A stretch of DNA of 64,000 nt from Aerococcaceae bacterium zg-1292. GTDB taxonomy: Bacteria; Bacillota; Bacilli; Lactobacillales; Aerococcaceae. The stretch's first letter is position 1. Each line of letters opens with the position of its first letter. This document shows positions 23,833 to 32,631 of this stretch, in pieces. A program made the position numbers and the translations under genes. A model generated the notes under the pieces. It made no database searches and was not told the origin of the DNA. It saw nothing but the letters and a program-made list of their open reading frames with translations. The DNA lies in NCBI GenBank assembly GCA_016126655.1, contig CP065955.1, positions 727,001 through 791,000 on the forward strand. The letters run 5' to 3'.

Positions 23833-24297
23833 TCAGTTACAGCAAAAAATTGAGTGGCTATAAGTTAATGGCTTAAAAACTATAAGTGCCACTTAACGGA
23901 TAAGTAAATTGTATAAACAAATCAGTCGAAGGACTACTTCTGTGGCTACAAGGGAAAAGAAACACTCCATATATCTTTTCATTTATCCTTGATATCAGTT
24001 CAAGAAGGTTTTTGCTGCTAGAAAAGTCATTTTGATATGAATGAAAATGTTATGAAATCAAGTATCACAAGGTTTTTTTAAGAAATATATTTTTAAGGAT
24101 TAGGATGAAACCAATGTTGTTCAGTATAATTGCTACTGCGAAAGCAAGATAACGCTTACGTAAAAGCTTATTGAACCACAAAAAAATGCTGCAAAATATT
24201 TATTAGTTTCTCTAATAGAATGAATCTTTTTTAGTTGGTGGCGTTTTCATTAAACGTCGATTATGATGAGTGTAGAAGAAAAAAGAGGAGTGATTCT
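23833..24297 (+). promoter_or_regulatory. Leader region of the thiolase operon with cre-like motif
   Basis: No gene is visible. On the minus strand CGTAAGCGTTATCT (24160-24147) fits cre at 13 of 14 positions. Candidate -10 boxes are spread through AT-rich sequence and I cannot pick one. AGAGGAG at 24283-24289 is the ribosome site for GTG 24298. Confidence 0.5.
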
Positions 24298-25476
24298 GTG
24301 AGAGAAGTAGTTATTGTTTCGGCATTAAGAACACCATTGGGCAGTTTCGGTGGGGCGTTTAAAAATGTTAGTGCGGTTGAATTAGGTACCACCGTCGTTA
24401 AAGCGTCATTGAACAATTTGGGTCTTAATCCGAGTGAAGTGAGTGAAGTCATCTTAGGAAATGTTTTGAGTGCAGGTCTAGGGCAAAACGTTGCTAGACA
24501 AGTAGCGATGCACGCAGGAATTCCTAAAGAAGTTGGTGCGTTTACTATCAACAAAGTGTGTGGTTCAGGGCTTAAAGCGGTAATGCTAGCCGCGCAATCC
24601 ATTATGACTGGTGACAATGAAGTTGTTGTTGCTGGTGGTACGGAAAGTATGTCACAAGCACCGTATATTTTACCAGATGAACGCTGGGGTGCTCGTATGG
24701 GTGATAAAAAAGCTGTGGATTTAGTATTACGCGATGGTTTGACGGATGCATTTGAAGGTTATCATATGGGGATAACCGCTGAAAATATCGCAGAAAAATA
24801 TGGCTTCACACGACAAGAGCAAGATGAATTGGCAGCTACTAGTCAAAATCGTGCAGAAGAAGCTATTAAAGCAGGAAAATTCAAAGACGAAATTGTACCG
24901 GTCAGTGTACCACAACGAAAAGGCGAACCTATTATTGTAGACACAGATGAATTTCCTCGTTTTGGTACAACAGTTGAATCACTTGGAAAGCTTAAACCAG
25001 CATTTAAAAAAGATGGTACAGTGACAGCAGGTAATGCTTCTGGGGTTAATGATGGGGCAGCTATTTTAGTTTTAATGGCTAGAGAGAAAGCGGAATCATT
25101 AGGGTTGAAACCACTAGCAACGATTAAATCCTATGCTAACGCAGGGGTGCAACCAGAAATTATGGGTACAGGTCCAATTCCTTCCACTCGAAAAGCGTTA
25201 GAAAAAGCCGGTTTAACGGTGGAGGATTTAGACTTAATTGAAGCCAACGAGGCCTTTGCGGCACAAGCATTAAGTGTGATTACTGAGTTGAAATTGAATC
25301 GTGAAATCGTCAATGTCAACGGTGGTGCCATCGCTATCGGTCATCCGATTGGTGCTAGCGGTGCAAGAATATTAGTCACACTCTTACATGAGATGGAAAA
25401 ACGCGATGCAAAAAATGGGTTAGCGACATTATGTATCGGTGGAGGTCAAGGCGTATCAGTCGTCGTCACACGCTAA
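24298..25476 (+). CDS. Acetyl-CoA C-acetyltransferase (thiolase)
   Basis: GTG 24298, nine bases after AGAGGAG, gives 392 aa, the normal thiolase length; a longer frame from 24235 adds an unrelated charged leader. Active-site residues are complete: acylated cysteine in [11 protein letters not shown], histidine in [17 protein letters not shown] and the second cysteine in CIGGGQG. It condenses two acetyl-CoA to acetoacetyl-CoA or runs in the thiolytic direction. It opens an operon with acyl-CoA dehydrogenase, 3-hydroxyacyl-CoA dehydrogenase and enoyl-CoA hydratase genes. Confidence 0.94.
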   Translation: MREVVIVSALRTPLGSFGGAFKNVSAVELGTTVVKASLNNLGLNPSEVSEVILGNVLSAGLGQNVARQVAMHAGIPKEVGAFTINKVCGSGLKAVMLAAQSIMTGDNEVVVAGGTESMSQAPYILPDERWGARMGDKKAVDLVLRDGLTDAFEGYHMGITAENIAEKYGFTRQEQDELAATSQNRAEEAIKAGKFKDEIVPVSVPQRKGEPIIVDTDEFPRFGTTVESLGKLKPAFKKDGTVTAGNASGVNDGAAILVLMAREKAESLGLKPLATIKSYANAGVQPEIMGTGPIPSTRKALEKAGLTVEDLDLIEANEAFAAQALSVITELKLNREIVNVNGGAIAIGHPIGASGARILVTLLHEMEKRDAKNGLATLCIGGGQGVSVVVTR

Positions 25477-25499
25477 AATAATTCATGAAGGATGATAAA

Positions 25500-26615
25500 A
25501 TGGAACAAACTATCGAACAATTGATTGATGAAATTAAAGCGTATTCGAACACCAATCTAAAAGAACAAGCACAGTCATATGATGAGTCTGGTGAGTATCC
25601 TGAAGCTATTATGAACTATCTATTCGATCGTAAATTGTTGCATTTAATCATCAATCATAATGAATTAAATGGACAGTATTCGGACTTTTTAGAAATTATT
25701 CGACTGTTATCAAAGACATTTGCGGCAGTAGGTAGTATTCTCTTTACACAAGCGACATGTGGCGTATATCCAATCAGCAAATTTGGTACTACGATTCAAA
25801 AAATTAATTATCTGGAACGTTTGATGTCAGGTGAAATGATAGCATCCTTTGCGCTGAATGAGGTGGAAAGTGGTAGTAATATTCAACATATTCACACAAT
25901 AGCAGAAAAAACAGACGATGGCTGGAGGCTAGACGGGGAAAAAGTCACCATCTCAAATGCGCCAATTGCAAATTTATTTTATGTGGTAGCCAAAGTATAC
26001 GATGCTGATGGCAACAATCAATACGGTATTTTTCTCATAGAACGAGGAACACCAGGACTAACCATTGGCTCACCAGATGAAAAAATTGGTGTTAAAGCCT
26101 TACCTGTTTCATCGGTATCCTTAGAAAATGTTGAAGTGAATCATGATGCATTGCTTGGTAATACACTCGATGGATTGAAACAAGTAGAGCAGATTTTGAA
26201 TAAATTGAGACTCGCTATTGCCGCACAAAGTATTGGGATTGCACAAGGTGCTTTGGAAATGGGCTATAAGCACGTAACGTATGAACGTCGATTTGGTCAA
26301 CGATTAATTGATTTACAAGATACACAAGTGAAAATGGCTGAAGCCCAAACGAAAATTGCAGCGGCAGAAGCTTCATTGTTCTACGTATTAAAACACGATC
26401 CAAATGATACGATTCAAGTATCCATGCTGAAGCTAATCGCAAGTGGCACTGCCACTCAGGTGACAGAAACAGTGATGCAAGTAACGGGTGGGTATGCCTT
26501 TATGAAACACAATGAAATTGAACGCTATGTACGTGATGCTCGAATAACAGCGATTTATGGTGGGTCTTCGAATACACATAAACGAATTATTTCAATACCA
26601 TGGTTAAAAAAATAA
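25500..26615 (+). CDS. Acyl-CoA dehydrogenase (butyryl-CoA-type) with altered base position
   Basis: ATG 25500 behind AAGGATG gives 371 aa. FAD-contact blocks are present (FALNEVESGS, GWRLDGEKVTISNAP, YERRFGQRLIDLQ). At the usual catalytic-glutamate position the sequence is AIYGGSSNTHKR rather than YEGT, so a glycine replaces the canonical base; in some subfamilies the base sits elsewhere. In context it would reduce crotonyl-CoA to butyryl-CoA or the reverse. Its end overlaps the upstream extension of the next frame, consistent with one operon. Confidence 0.82.
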   Translation: MEQTIEQLIDEIKAYSNTNLKEQAQSYDESGEYPEAIMNYLFDRKLLHLIINHNELNGQYSDFLEIIRLLSKTFAAVGSILFTQATCGVYPISKFGTTIQKINYLERLMSGEMIASFALNEVESGSNIQHIHTIAEKTDDGWRLDGEKVTISNAPIANLFYVVAKVYDADGNNQYGIFLIERGTPGLTIGSPDEKIGVKALPVSSVSLENVEVNHDALLGNTLDGLKQVEQILNKLRLAIAAQSIGIAQGALEMGYKHVTYERRFGQRLIDLQDTQVKMAEAQTKIAAAEASLFYVLKHDPNDTIQVSMLKLIASGTATQVTETVMQVTGGYAFMKHNEIERYVRDARITAIYGGSSNTHKRIISIPWLKK

Positions 26616-26632
26616 GAGAGAGGGTTTCATCA

Positions 26633-27481
26633 ATGGAGATTAATAAAGTTTTAGTAATTGGTTCAGGACAGATGGGTAGTGGCATCGCCCAAGTATTGGC
26701 ACAAGCGGGTTATGAAGTCGTCTTAAATGATATCAAACAAGAATTTGTGGAACGTGGTTTAAATAATATTACGAAGCAATTGACACGTTTAGTTGAAAAA
26801 GGACGAGTAACAGAAGCGGATAAAGAGCAATATCTAGCAAATATTACCACATCTGTTAGTTATGACGATGCTAAGGATGTTGACCTAGTAATCGAAGCAG
26901 CTACTGAAAATCGAGAAATCAAATTAAACATTTTCAAACAATTGAGTGAATTAGTCAAAGAAGATGCTATATTAGCAACAAATACCTCATCATTATCCAT
27001 TACTGAAATCGCAACAGTAACAAATCGTCCACATAAAGTAATTGGCTTGCATTTCTTCAATCCAGTGCCAGTTATGAAATTAATTGAGTTAAATATTGGC
27101 TTAACGACCGATAGAGAAACGGTTGAAGCAATGAAAACATTGAGTGAACGATTAGGAAAAACAGCGATTGAAGTAAAAGACGCACCAGGTTTTGCGGTTA
27201 ACCGTATATTAATCCCAATGATTAATGAGGCTATTTTCGTATTGAGTGAGGGGATTTCAACAGTTGAAGAAATTGACGAAGCAATGAAATTAGGGGCAAA
27301 CCACCCAATGGGACCATTAGCCTTAGCAGATTATATCGGCTTGGATACCGTTCAAGCGATTATGAATGTCTTATACGATGGCTATAAAGATCCAAAATAT
27401 CGTCCATGTCACCTATTAAGAAAATATGTCGAAGCAGGAAAATTAGGCCGCAAATCAGGCGCAGGATTCTATAATTATTAA
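26633..27481 (+). CDS. 3-hydroxybutyryl-CoA dehydrogenase
   Basis: The 282-aa protein has the NAD-binding VIGSGQMGSGIAQVLAQAGY loop, the ATNTSSLSIT catalytic serine region, the GLHFFNPVPVMKLIE histidine-glutamate pair and the C-terminal KLGRKSGAGFYNY block. It interconverts acetoacetyl-CoA and 3-hydroxybutyryl-CoA. ATG 26633 is downstream of GAGAGAGGG; the frame extends upstream into the previous gene but without a ribosome site. It lies between the dehydrogenase and the hydratase in the same direction. Confidence 0.92.
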   Translation: MEINKVLVIGSGQMGSGIAQVLAQAGYEVVLNDIKQEFVERGLNNITKQLTRLVEKGRVTEADKEQYLANITTSVSYDDAKDVDLVIEAATENREIKLNIFKQLSELVKEDAILATNTSSLSITEIATVTNRPHKVIGLHFFNPVPVMKLIELNIGLTTDRETVEAMKTLSERLGKTAIEVKDAPGFAVNRILIPMINEAIFVLSEGISTVEEIDEAMKLGANHPMGPLALADYIGLDTVQAIMNVLYDGYKDPKYRPCHLLRKYVEAGKLGRKSGAGFYNY

Positions 27482-27482
27482 A

Positions 27483-27645
27483 CATAGTGTGACAACGAGC
27501 GCTCTGAAATGAACCACTGGAACTTATAGTGAGAGAGAGGGTGCTCTGGCTTGAATCGCTGGAAGAAATTGCTGATGTACGTGTAGCGCACAGAAGTAAT
27601 TTCTGAAGTGGACGTCAAGCCAATCCGAGCGAACTGGAATAGGAG
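27483..27645 (+). repeat. Composite dispersed repeat: head fragment plus complete element
   Basis: From 27483 a head fragment (CATAGTGTGAC...CTGAAATGAACCACTGG) runs directly into a complete element (about 27526-27645) with GGCTTGA (27548-27554) pairing to TCAAGCC (27615-27621), GAAATT/AATTTC and a central GTACGTGTAGCGCAC hairpin. It ends CGAGCGAACTGGAATAGGAGG, whose last part is the ribosome site of the hydratase gene. A nearly identical composite occurs on the minus strand at 33846-34013. Confidence 0.85.
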
Positions 27646-27654
27646 GAATTATCA

Positions 27655-28440
27655 ATGTCAAATTATGAAAACCTTTTAGTATCGAATGAGAATGGTATTG
27701 GTTATTTAAAAATTAATCGTCCGAAAATGCTAAACGCATTAAGTTTTGACGTATTAACGGAGTTGAACGTAGCACTCGATGACATTGCAGCTAATCGTAA
27801 TATTAAAGTGCTTATTGTAACAGGCGAAGGTGATAAGGCTTTTGTTGCTGGAGCAGACATTAAAGAAATGAAAGATAAATCCGTGTTAGAAGGTAAAGCT
27901 TTTTCAAACTTAGGTAATAACGTATTTGAGAAATTAGCAAACCTACGCCAGCCGACCATTGCTGCGTTAAACGGCTATACATTAGGTGGTGGTTGTGAAC
28001 TTGCCTTGTCATGTGACTTACGTGTTGCGACGACAAAAGCGAAACTCGGTCAACCTGAAGTTGGCTTAGGCATCATCCCAGGATTTGGTGGAACACAACG
28101 CTTATCACGTCTGATTGGACCAGCTCGTGCCAAAGATTTAATTTTTACTGCTCGGATAGTTGATAGCCAAGAAGCATTACAGATGGGATTAGTGAATAAA
28201 GTAGTCGAATCAGATGTCTTATTAGAAGAAGTTGAAGCGATTGCTAAACAAATTATGAAACAAGCACCACTCGCAGTTGAACGTGCTAAAGAAGCAATTA
28301 ATGTTGGATATGATTTACCATTAAACCACGGTCTAAAATATGAAGCAGACTTATTTGGAAGTCTATTTTCTACCGCCGACCAAACAGAAGGAATGACAGC
28401 ATTTGTCGATAAACGACGTCCAGAATTCAAACATCAATAA
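27655..28440 (+). CDS. Enoyl-CoA hydratase (crotonase)
   Basis: The 261-aa crotonase has the oxyanion-hole segments AFVAGADIKEM and LGGGCELALSCD, and the catalytic region GQPEVGLGIIPGFGGTQRL with both glutamates in place. It hydrates crotonyl-CoA to 3-hydroxybutyryl-CoA. ATG follows TAGGAGGAATTATCA; the AGGAGG belongs to the end of a dispersed repeat copy. That repeat separates it from the hydroxyacyl-CoA dehydrogenase gene by 173 bases, but direction and function suggest one pathway. Confidence 0.94.
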   Translation: MSNYENLLVSNENGIGYLKINRPKMLNALSFDVLTELNVALDDIAANRNIKVLIVTGEGDKAFVAGADIKEMKDKSVLEGKAFSNLGNNVFEKLANLRQPTIAALNGYTLGGGCELALSCDLRVATTKAKLGQPEVGLGIIPGFGGTQRLSRLIGPARAKDLIFTARIVDSQEALQMGLVNKVVESDVLLEEVEAIAKQIMKQAPLAVERAKEAINVGYDLPLNHGLKYEADLFGSLFSTADQTEGMTAFVDKRRPEFKHQ

Positions 28441-28491
28441 TAAATTATTTATTTTAATAGAAAAGCAAACAGTAACATACAAATTAGACCT

Positions 28492-28505
28492 ATGAAACGC
28501 TTACA
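28492..28505 (-). promoter_or_regulatory. cre-like motif before the CoA transferase gene
   Basis: On the minus strand TGTAAGCGTTTCAT fits cre at 13 of 14 positions, 25 bases before the start codon. The TGTAAGCGTT core is the same as before the first acyl-CoA dehydrogenase. Confidence 0.5.
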
Positions 28506-28529
28506 CCATTAAATATAGGAGTGATATGT

Positions 28530-29834
28530 ATGACTACGAATTACAAAAAATTATATAAAGAAAAATTAACGACTGCCAAAGAAGCAGTAAAATTGATTGA
28601 AGCGAATGAAGGCATTATTTATCCGATTCAACCGGGGGAACCAAAAGGTTTTCATGAAGCGTTAGAAAATATAGAATTAAGTGGTAATCGACTTTATCGG
28701 ATGCTACCAGGGTTTCCATTATTAGATAAAAAACAAGAAGAGATTAAACAAATATCTCTATTCTTATCTGGCTATGACCGTAAAGCACATAAACAAGGAC
28801 TCGTAGAATTATTACCGAATAATTTTTCTGATATTCCTGATTTGCTTTTGACGCGTGAACCTAATCCGGTGATTGTAGCAACCGTGTCGCCTATGGACGA
28901 AGATGGTAATTTCTCTTTAGGAACGTCTAATTCGTATGTAGGTCCATTAGTTGAATACGCAAAAAAAATTATCGTTGAAGTTAATGAGCATATGCCTCAT
29001 ACATTTGGCGAAAAAAATATGATTCATATTGACCAAGTCAATGCGATTATTGAAAATAACGTGCCATTAAATACGTTACCAAACTTAGAGCCGAGCGAAA
29101 AAGATTTAAAAATCGGAAAAATTATCGCGGATATGGTTCAAGATGGTGATACCATTCAGATTGGTTTTGGCTCCATGCCGAATGCTGTTATGGAATACTT
29201 AAAATATAAAAAAGACTTAGGTATTCATACAGAAATGTTGCCAGATAAATTGGTTGATTTAGTAGAATTAGGCGTGGTAACCAATACGCAAAAAGAAATT
29301 CATGTTGGCAAGTCTGTGGCTACTTTTGCGATTGGTACACAGCGTTTGTATGACTTTATGAATAATAACCCAGATGTTGTCATGATACCATGTAACCAAA
29401 CCAATGCGTTGACCGAACTTGCAAAATTAAACAGTTTAATCGCGATTAATTCTGCGGTAGAAGTAGACTTTTTAGGTCAATGTAACTCAGAGCGTGTCCG
29501 TGATACTTATTTTTCATCAACGGGTGGTCAACACGATTTCATGAAAGGTGTGCGCTTAACACATAATGGGACAGGTATTATCTGTTTATATTCAACAGCA
29601 AAAAATGACCAATATTCGACGATTGTGCCATCATTATTTATTGGAGCACCTGTATCAACAACGAAAAATGATATTGACACAGTCGTGACTGAATACGGTG
29701 TTGCCCAATTAAAAGGGAAAACAATCCCTGAACGTGTAGAAGCATTAATTTCAATTGCTCATCCAAACTTTAGAGAAGAATTACGTGAAGAAGCAGTGAA
29801 ATTAGGTTATCTACAAGATTTAATTGCAGTATAA
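28530..29834 (+). CDS. Acyl-CoA:acetate CoA-transferase (butyryl- or 4-hydroxybutyrate CoA-transferase-like)
   Basis: ATG 28530, behind AGGAGTG, gives 434 aa. Family landmarks are IGFGSMPNAVMEYL, the catalytic-glutamate block INSAVEVDFLGQCNSERV and the glycine-rich STGGQHDFMKG. Such enzymes swap CoA between butyryl-CoA or a related acyl-CoA and acetate. With thiolase, hydroxyacyl-CoA dehydrogenase, hydratase and acyl-CoA dehydrogenase upstream it completes a route between acetyl-CoA and butyrate. Preferred acyl group and direction are inferred. Confidence 0.85.
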   Translation: MTTNYKKLYKEKLTTAKEAVKLIEANEGIIYPIQPGEPKGFHEALENIELSGNRLYRMLPGFPLLDKKQEEIKQISLFLSGYDRKAHKQGLVELLPNNFSDIPDLLLTREPNPVIVATVSPMDEDGNFSLGTSNSYVGPLVEYAKKIIVEVNEHMPHTFGEKNMIHIDQVNAIIENNVPLNTLPNLEPSEKDLKIGKIIADMVQDGDTIQIGFGSMPNAVMEYLKYKKDLGIHTEMLPDKLVDLVELGVVTNTQKEIHVGKSVATFAIGTQRLYDFMNNNPDVVMIPCNQTNALTELAKLNSLIAINSAVEVDFLGQCNSERVRDTYFSSTGGQHDFMKGVRLTHNGTGIICLYSTAKNDQYSTIVPSLFIGAPVSTTKNDIDTVVTEYGVAQLKGKTIPERVEALISIAHPNFREELREEAVKLGYLQDLIAV

Positions 29835-29843
29835 TAAATAGTA

Positions 29844-29949
29844 ACTGAGTAAACATTACAAAAACAAGAGTTGAAGGTAGCGATGTTAAGGGGATAGCAT
29901 GGCTAGCGCTAGATTTTCAGTCTTTGTCGTGTATTGCTCAGTCCTTTTT
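29844..29949 (+). terminator. Possible terminator of the acyl-CoA operon
   Basis: ACTGAGTAA (29844-29852) can pair with TTGCTCAGT (29934-29942), followed by CCTTTTT, but the loop is long with weak inner pairing. The region to 30046 has no gene. Confidence 0.4.
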
Positions 29950-30046
29950 GTATGGTGACAACGTATGTCCTGACTGTGTCTGAATCATTTTTTGTGTCAT
30001 AGCCAAAATCAAAATGCTTTTGTCGCACGATTATAGGTAGTTCATA

Positions 30047-31744
30047 TTAGTTATTTAGCGGGAAATACAGTGACACGGTTGTGCCGCTGCCGATGGTTGA
30101 ATCAATTTCCATGTGATACTGCGGACCGAATTGAAGTCGCAAACGTTGGTCGACATTTTTCAAACCAACCCCACCGAGTTTTACGAGTAGATTTTCCGTC
30201 GTATCTTCAGTATTAAATCCACGTCCATTATCAGCGATGGTGATAATTAAAAAATCTGTTGTTGGTTTTACTTTAAGTCGAATCAATCCATTGTCTTTAA
30301 TTTCTTTGATACCATGATAAATTGCATTTTCGACTAAAGGTTGTAAGACAAGTTTTGGTAAGATAAAGTTGTCAAACTGGTTGTCTTCAAAAATTTCATA
30401 CGATAGTTTATCGCCATAACGTTGTTTTTGAATAAAAAGATATTGGCGCACATGGTCAATTTCATCTTTTAACGCAATTTGTTCATTGCCTTGATTAAGT
30501 GCTAAGCGGAAATATTTGGCTAAAGACTTGGTCATCTCGACCACTTTTTGACTATCGTTAAATTCTGCCATCCATACTATAGCATCTAGTGTATTGTACA
30601 AGAAATGCGGATTGATTTGACTAGAGAGTGCTTGTAGTTCATATTTACGAACATTTTGCTCCTCTTCTTTAATCGTTAGCATTAATTTATCGACTTGGTC
30701 AAGCATCACATTGAATTGATGGGCTAAGTCTACTAATTCAGGGGCACCTTTTTCTTCGGCACGAATCATTGCATTTCCTTCTCCGATTGCTAAAATCGTT
30801 GTTTGTAAATCACGCAAGGGTTTAATCCAATGACGTAAAATGAACCAAATACCTAATAGACTAATACTGAGTGCGAGGGTGCCAGTTCCGATAAAGGATA
30901 AAAGTATTTGTTGACGGAGTTGCGCTAAATTTTCCATCGAAGCCACTCCGATAATCAGCCAATTGGACTGAGGGACTTCGTATTGATAGACATAAGCATT
31001 GTCTTTGTCGACATAGCCATTTTTGGTATTGATATAGGGTTCCATGGCTTTCATTTCTTCGCTTGAACTATAGACACTTTTTTTAGGATGGTATACGAAT
31101 TGGTGATTTTTATTGACGATAAAAGTAAAACCGTTCATTCCTAATTGCAAACTATCTAAATAGGCTTCTAATGTATCATAGGCAATATCGAGACGAATGA
31201 CCGCTACATTATTGCCTTGCTCATCAACGACTTCTTGTGTGATGGAAACAACCCATTTACCATTCATTTGAATCGCATTTTGCCGTGCAGGTGTCAATAC
31301 TGGCATTGCGTGCTCTTCAATGGCTGCTTGATACCAGGGCTCTTTCATCATATCGCTAGAGGTTTCCATATTAATAGCATCATCAGTAGATACGAGATGC
31401 CCAGATTTGGTTACGACTACTGCAGCTACTAAATCATGATCTGTTGACAAAATGGTATCGAGCAGTGAACGCAGATTGGTTTCATTCCCTTTACTTGGAT
31501 TTTTTGCATAGGCTTGAACAATATCATTAGTGGTTAAACTATTGGTTGTCGTCTTTAACTTTTCGAGATACGATTGAACAAAGCGGCCACTTTGAGAAAT
31601 GATATGCTGGGTACTTTGTTCAGTTGTTTGTTGAATAACGCGTGAACTTGTCTTGAAATAAATCGTCCCGACAATGCTGAGTAATAGGAGCATCATCAGT
31701 GAAACGTAGACGATTAATTGAATTAATAGTGAGGGGCGTTTCAT
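30047..31744 (-). CDS. YesM-type sensor histidine kinase
   Basis: The 565-aa kinase has a membrane span at about 8-28, an extracellular Cache-like sensor (about 30-275), a second span at about 281-303, HAMP (about 304-355), a His_kinase domain with the phosphorylated His380 in SQINPHFLYNTLDAI, and HATPase with LVENAIYHG and ADNGRGF. This LytS/YesM family typically senses sugars or cell-envelope signals. Its ATG overlaps the response regulator stop (ATGA), so the pair is co-translated. The signal is unknown. Confidence 0.9.
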   Translation of the reverse strand: MKRPSLLIQLIVYVSLMMLLLLSIVGTIYFKTSSRVIQQTTEQSTQHIISQSGRFVQSYLEKLKTTTNSLTTNDIVQAYAKNPSKGNETNLRSLLDTILSTDHDLVAAVVVTKSGHLVSTDDAINMETSSDMMKEPWYQAAIEEHAMPVLTPARQNAIQMNGKWVVSITQEVVDEQGNNVAVIRLDIAYDTLEAYLDSLQLGMNGFTFIVNKNHQFVYHPKKSVYSSSEEMKAMEPYINTKNGYVDKDNAYVYQYEVPQSNWLIIGVASMENLAQLRQQILLSFIGTGTLALSISLLGIWFILRHWIKPLRDLQTTILAIGEGNAMIRAEEKGAPELVDLAHQFNVMLDQVDKLMLTIKEEEQNVRKYELQALSSQINPHFLYNTLDAIVWMAEFNDSQKVVEMTKSLAKYFRLALNQGNEQIALKDEIDHVRQYLFIQKQRYGDKLSYEIFEDNQFDNFILPKLVLQPLVENAIYHGIKEIKDNGLIRLKVKPTTDFLIITIADNGRGFNTEDTTENLLVKLGGVGLKNVDQRLRLQFGPQYHMEIDSTIGSGTTVSLYFPLNN

Positions 31745-32475
31745 CGTTGTTCTCCTTTTTTGAATTGACTCGGTGTCATACCGACGATTTGTTTAAATCG
31801 CTGTGAAAAATAATTCATATCTTCAAAACCAACTTGTTCAGCAATTTCATAAATTTTTAAATCGGTTGTTAATAATAGTAATTTTGCTTTTTTGATGCGT
31901 TCTTGAATCAAATAGTCTTGAAAGGGTATGCCTGTTTCTTTTTTAAACATCACACTCAAATGTGATGGGCTGAATCCTAAGTCGTTTGCGAGTGATTTCA
32001 GGGTTAAATCTTGATTTGACAATCGCTCTTGAACAAGTAAGGCTAAATCAGAGCTTTCACTCTGTTGCACAAGATTAGTTATTTGTTGATTTTTTTCTTC
32101 GAGCGCTAATTTTGTTTTTATTTTTTGTAACATCTCTTCGACATCGGATTTTGAAAAAGGTTTGAGTAAATAATCATCGGCGCCAAGTTTAACTGCAGAT
32201 AGAGCATACTCAAAATCATCATATCCTGTTAAAAATACAATATGCGTCGCAGGGTAATGCTCGCGAATCAATTGAGCGAGACGAATTCCATCCATCTGCG
32301 GCATATTAATATCTGTCAACAAAATATCGACGGGTTGTTGTTGAAATAAATCCCATGCTTCTAACCCATTTTCAGCTTCTGCGATAATGTTCATGTTAAA
32401 TTCAGCAAAGTTGATTAATGATGCAATTCCTTTTCTAACAATGTACTCATCTTCGACAACCATAATTGTATACAT
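31741..32475 (-). CDS. YesN-type response regulator with AraC DNA-binding domain
   Basis: The 244-aa regulator has a receiver domain (1-120) with the phospho-acceptor Asp55 in ILLTDINMPQMDG and Lys in LLKPFSK, then an AraC-type double helix-turn-helix (about 145-240; DLGFSPSHLSVMFKKETG and IAEQVGFEDMNYFSQRFKQIVGMTPSQF). ATG follows GAGAGGAAAAG. Partner of the kinase that overlaps it. Targets are probably transport or carbohydrate genes elsewhere, as none lies beside it. Confidence 0.9.
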   Translation of the reverse strand: MYTIMVVEDEYIVRKGIASLINFAEFNMNIIAEAENGLEAWDLFQQQPVDILLTDINMPQMDGIRLAQLIREHYPATHIVFLTGYDDFEYALSAVKLGADDYLLKPFSKSDVEEMLQKIKTKLALEEKNQQITNLVQQSESSDLALLVQERLSNQDLTLKSLANDLGFSPSHLSVMFKKETGIPFQDYLIQERIKKAKLLLLTTDLKIYEIAEQVGFEDMNYFSQRFKQIVGMTPSQFKKGEQR

Positions 32476-32566
32476 AGTACTCTTTTCCTCTCACGCTCTT
32501 TTATCTATAGTATATCAAATTTTTGTGTCTATACGATAGATTTTTGATGACGACAATTAATCGAAA

Positions 32567-32601
32567 AGAGACTAAGTAGCGCGTGACGCTGCCTAGTCTC
32601 T
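32567..32601 (-). terminator. Terminator of the ccdA-msrAB operon
   Basis: AGAGACTA (32567-32574) pairs with TAGTCTCT (32594-32601), with an inner AGCG/CGCT stem. On the minus strand TTTTCG follows. Confidence 0.75.
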
Positions 32602-32631
32602 AGGAGAGATTGTCGCGTTTTAGAGAGAATA

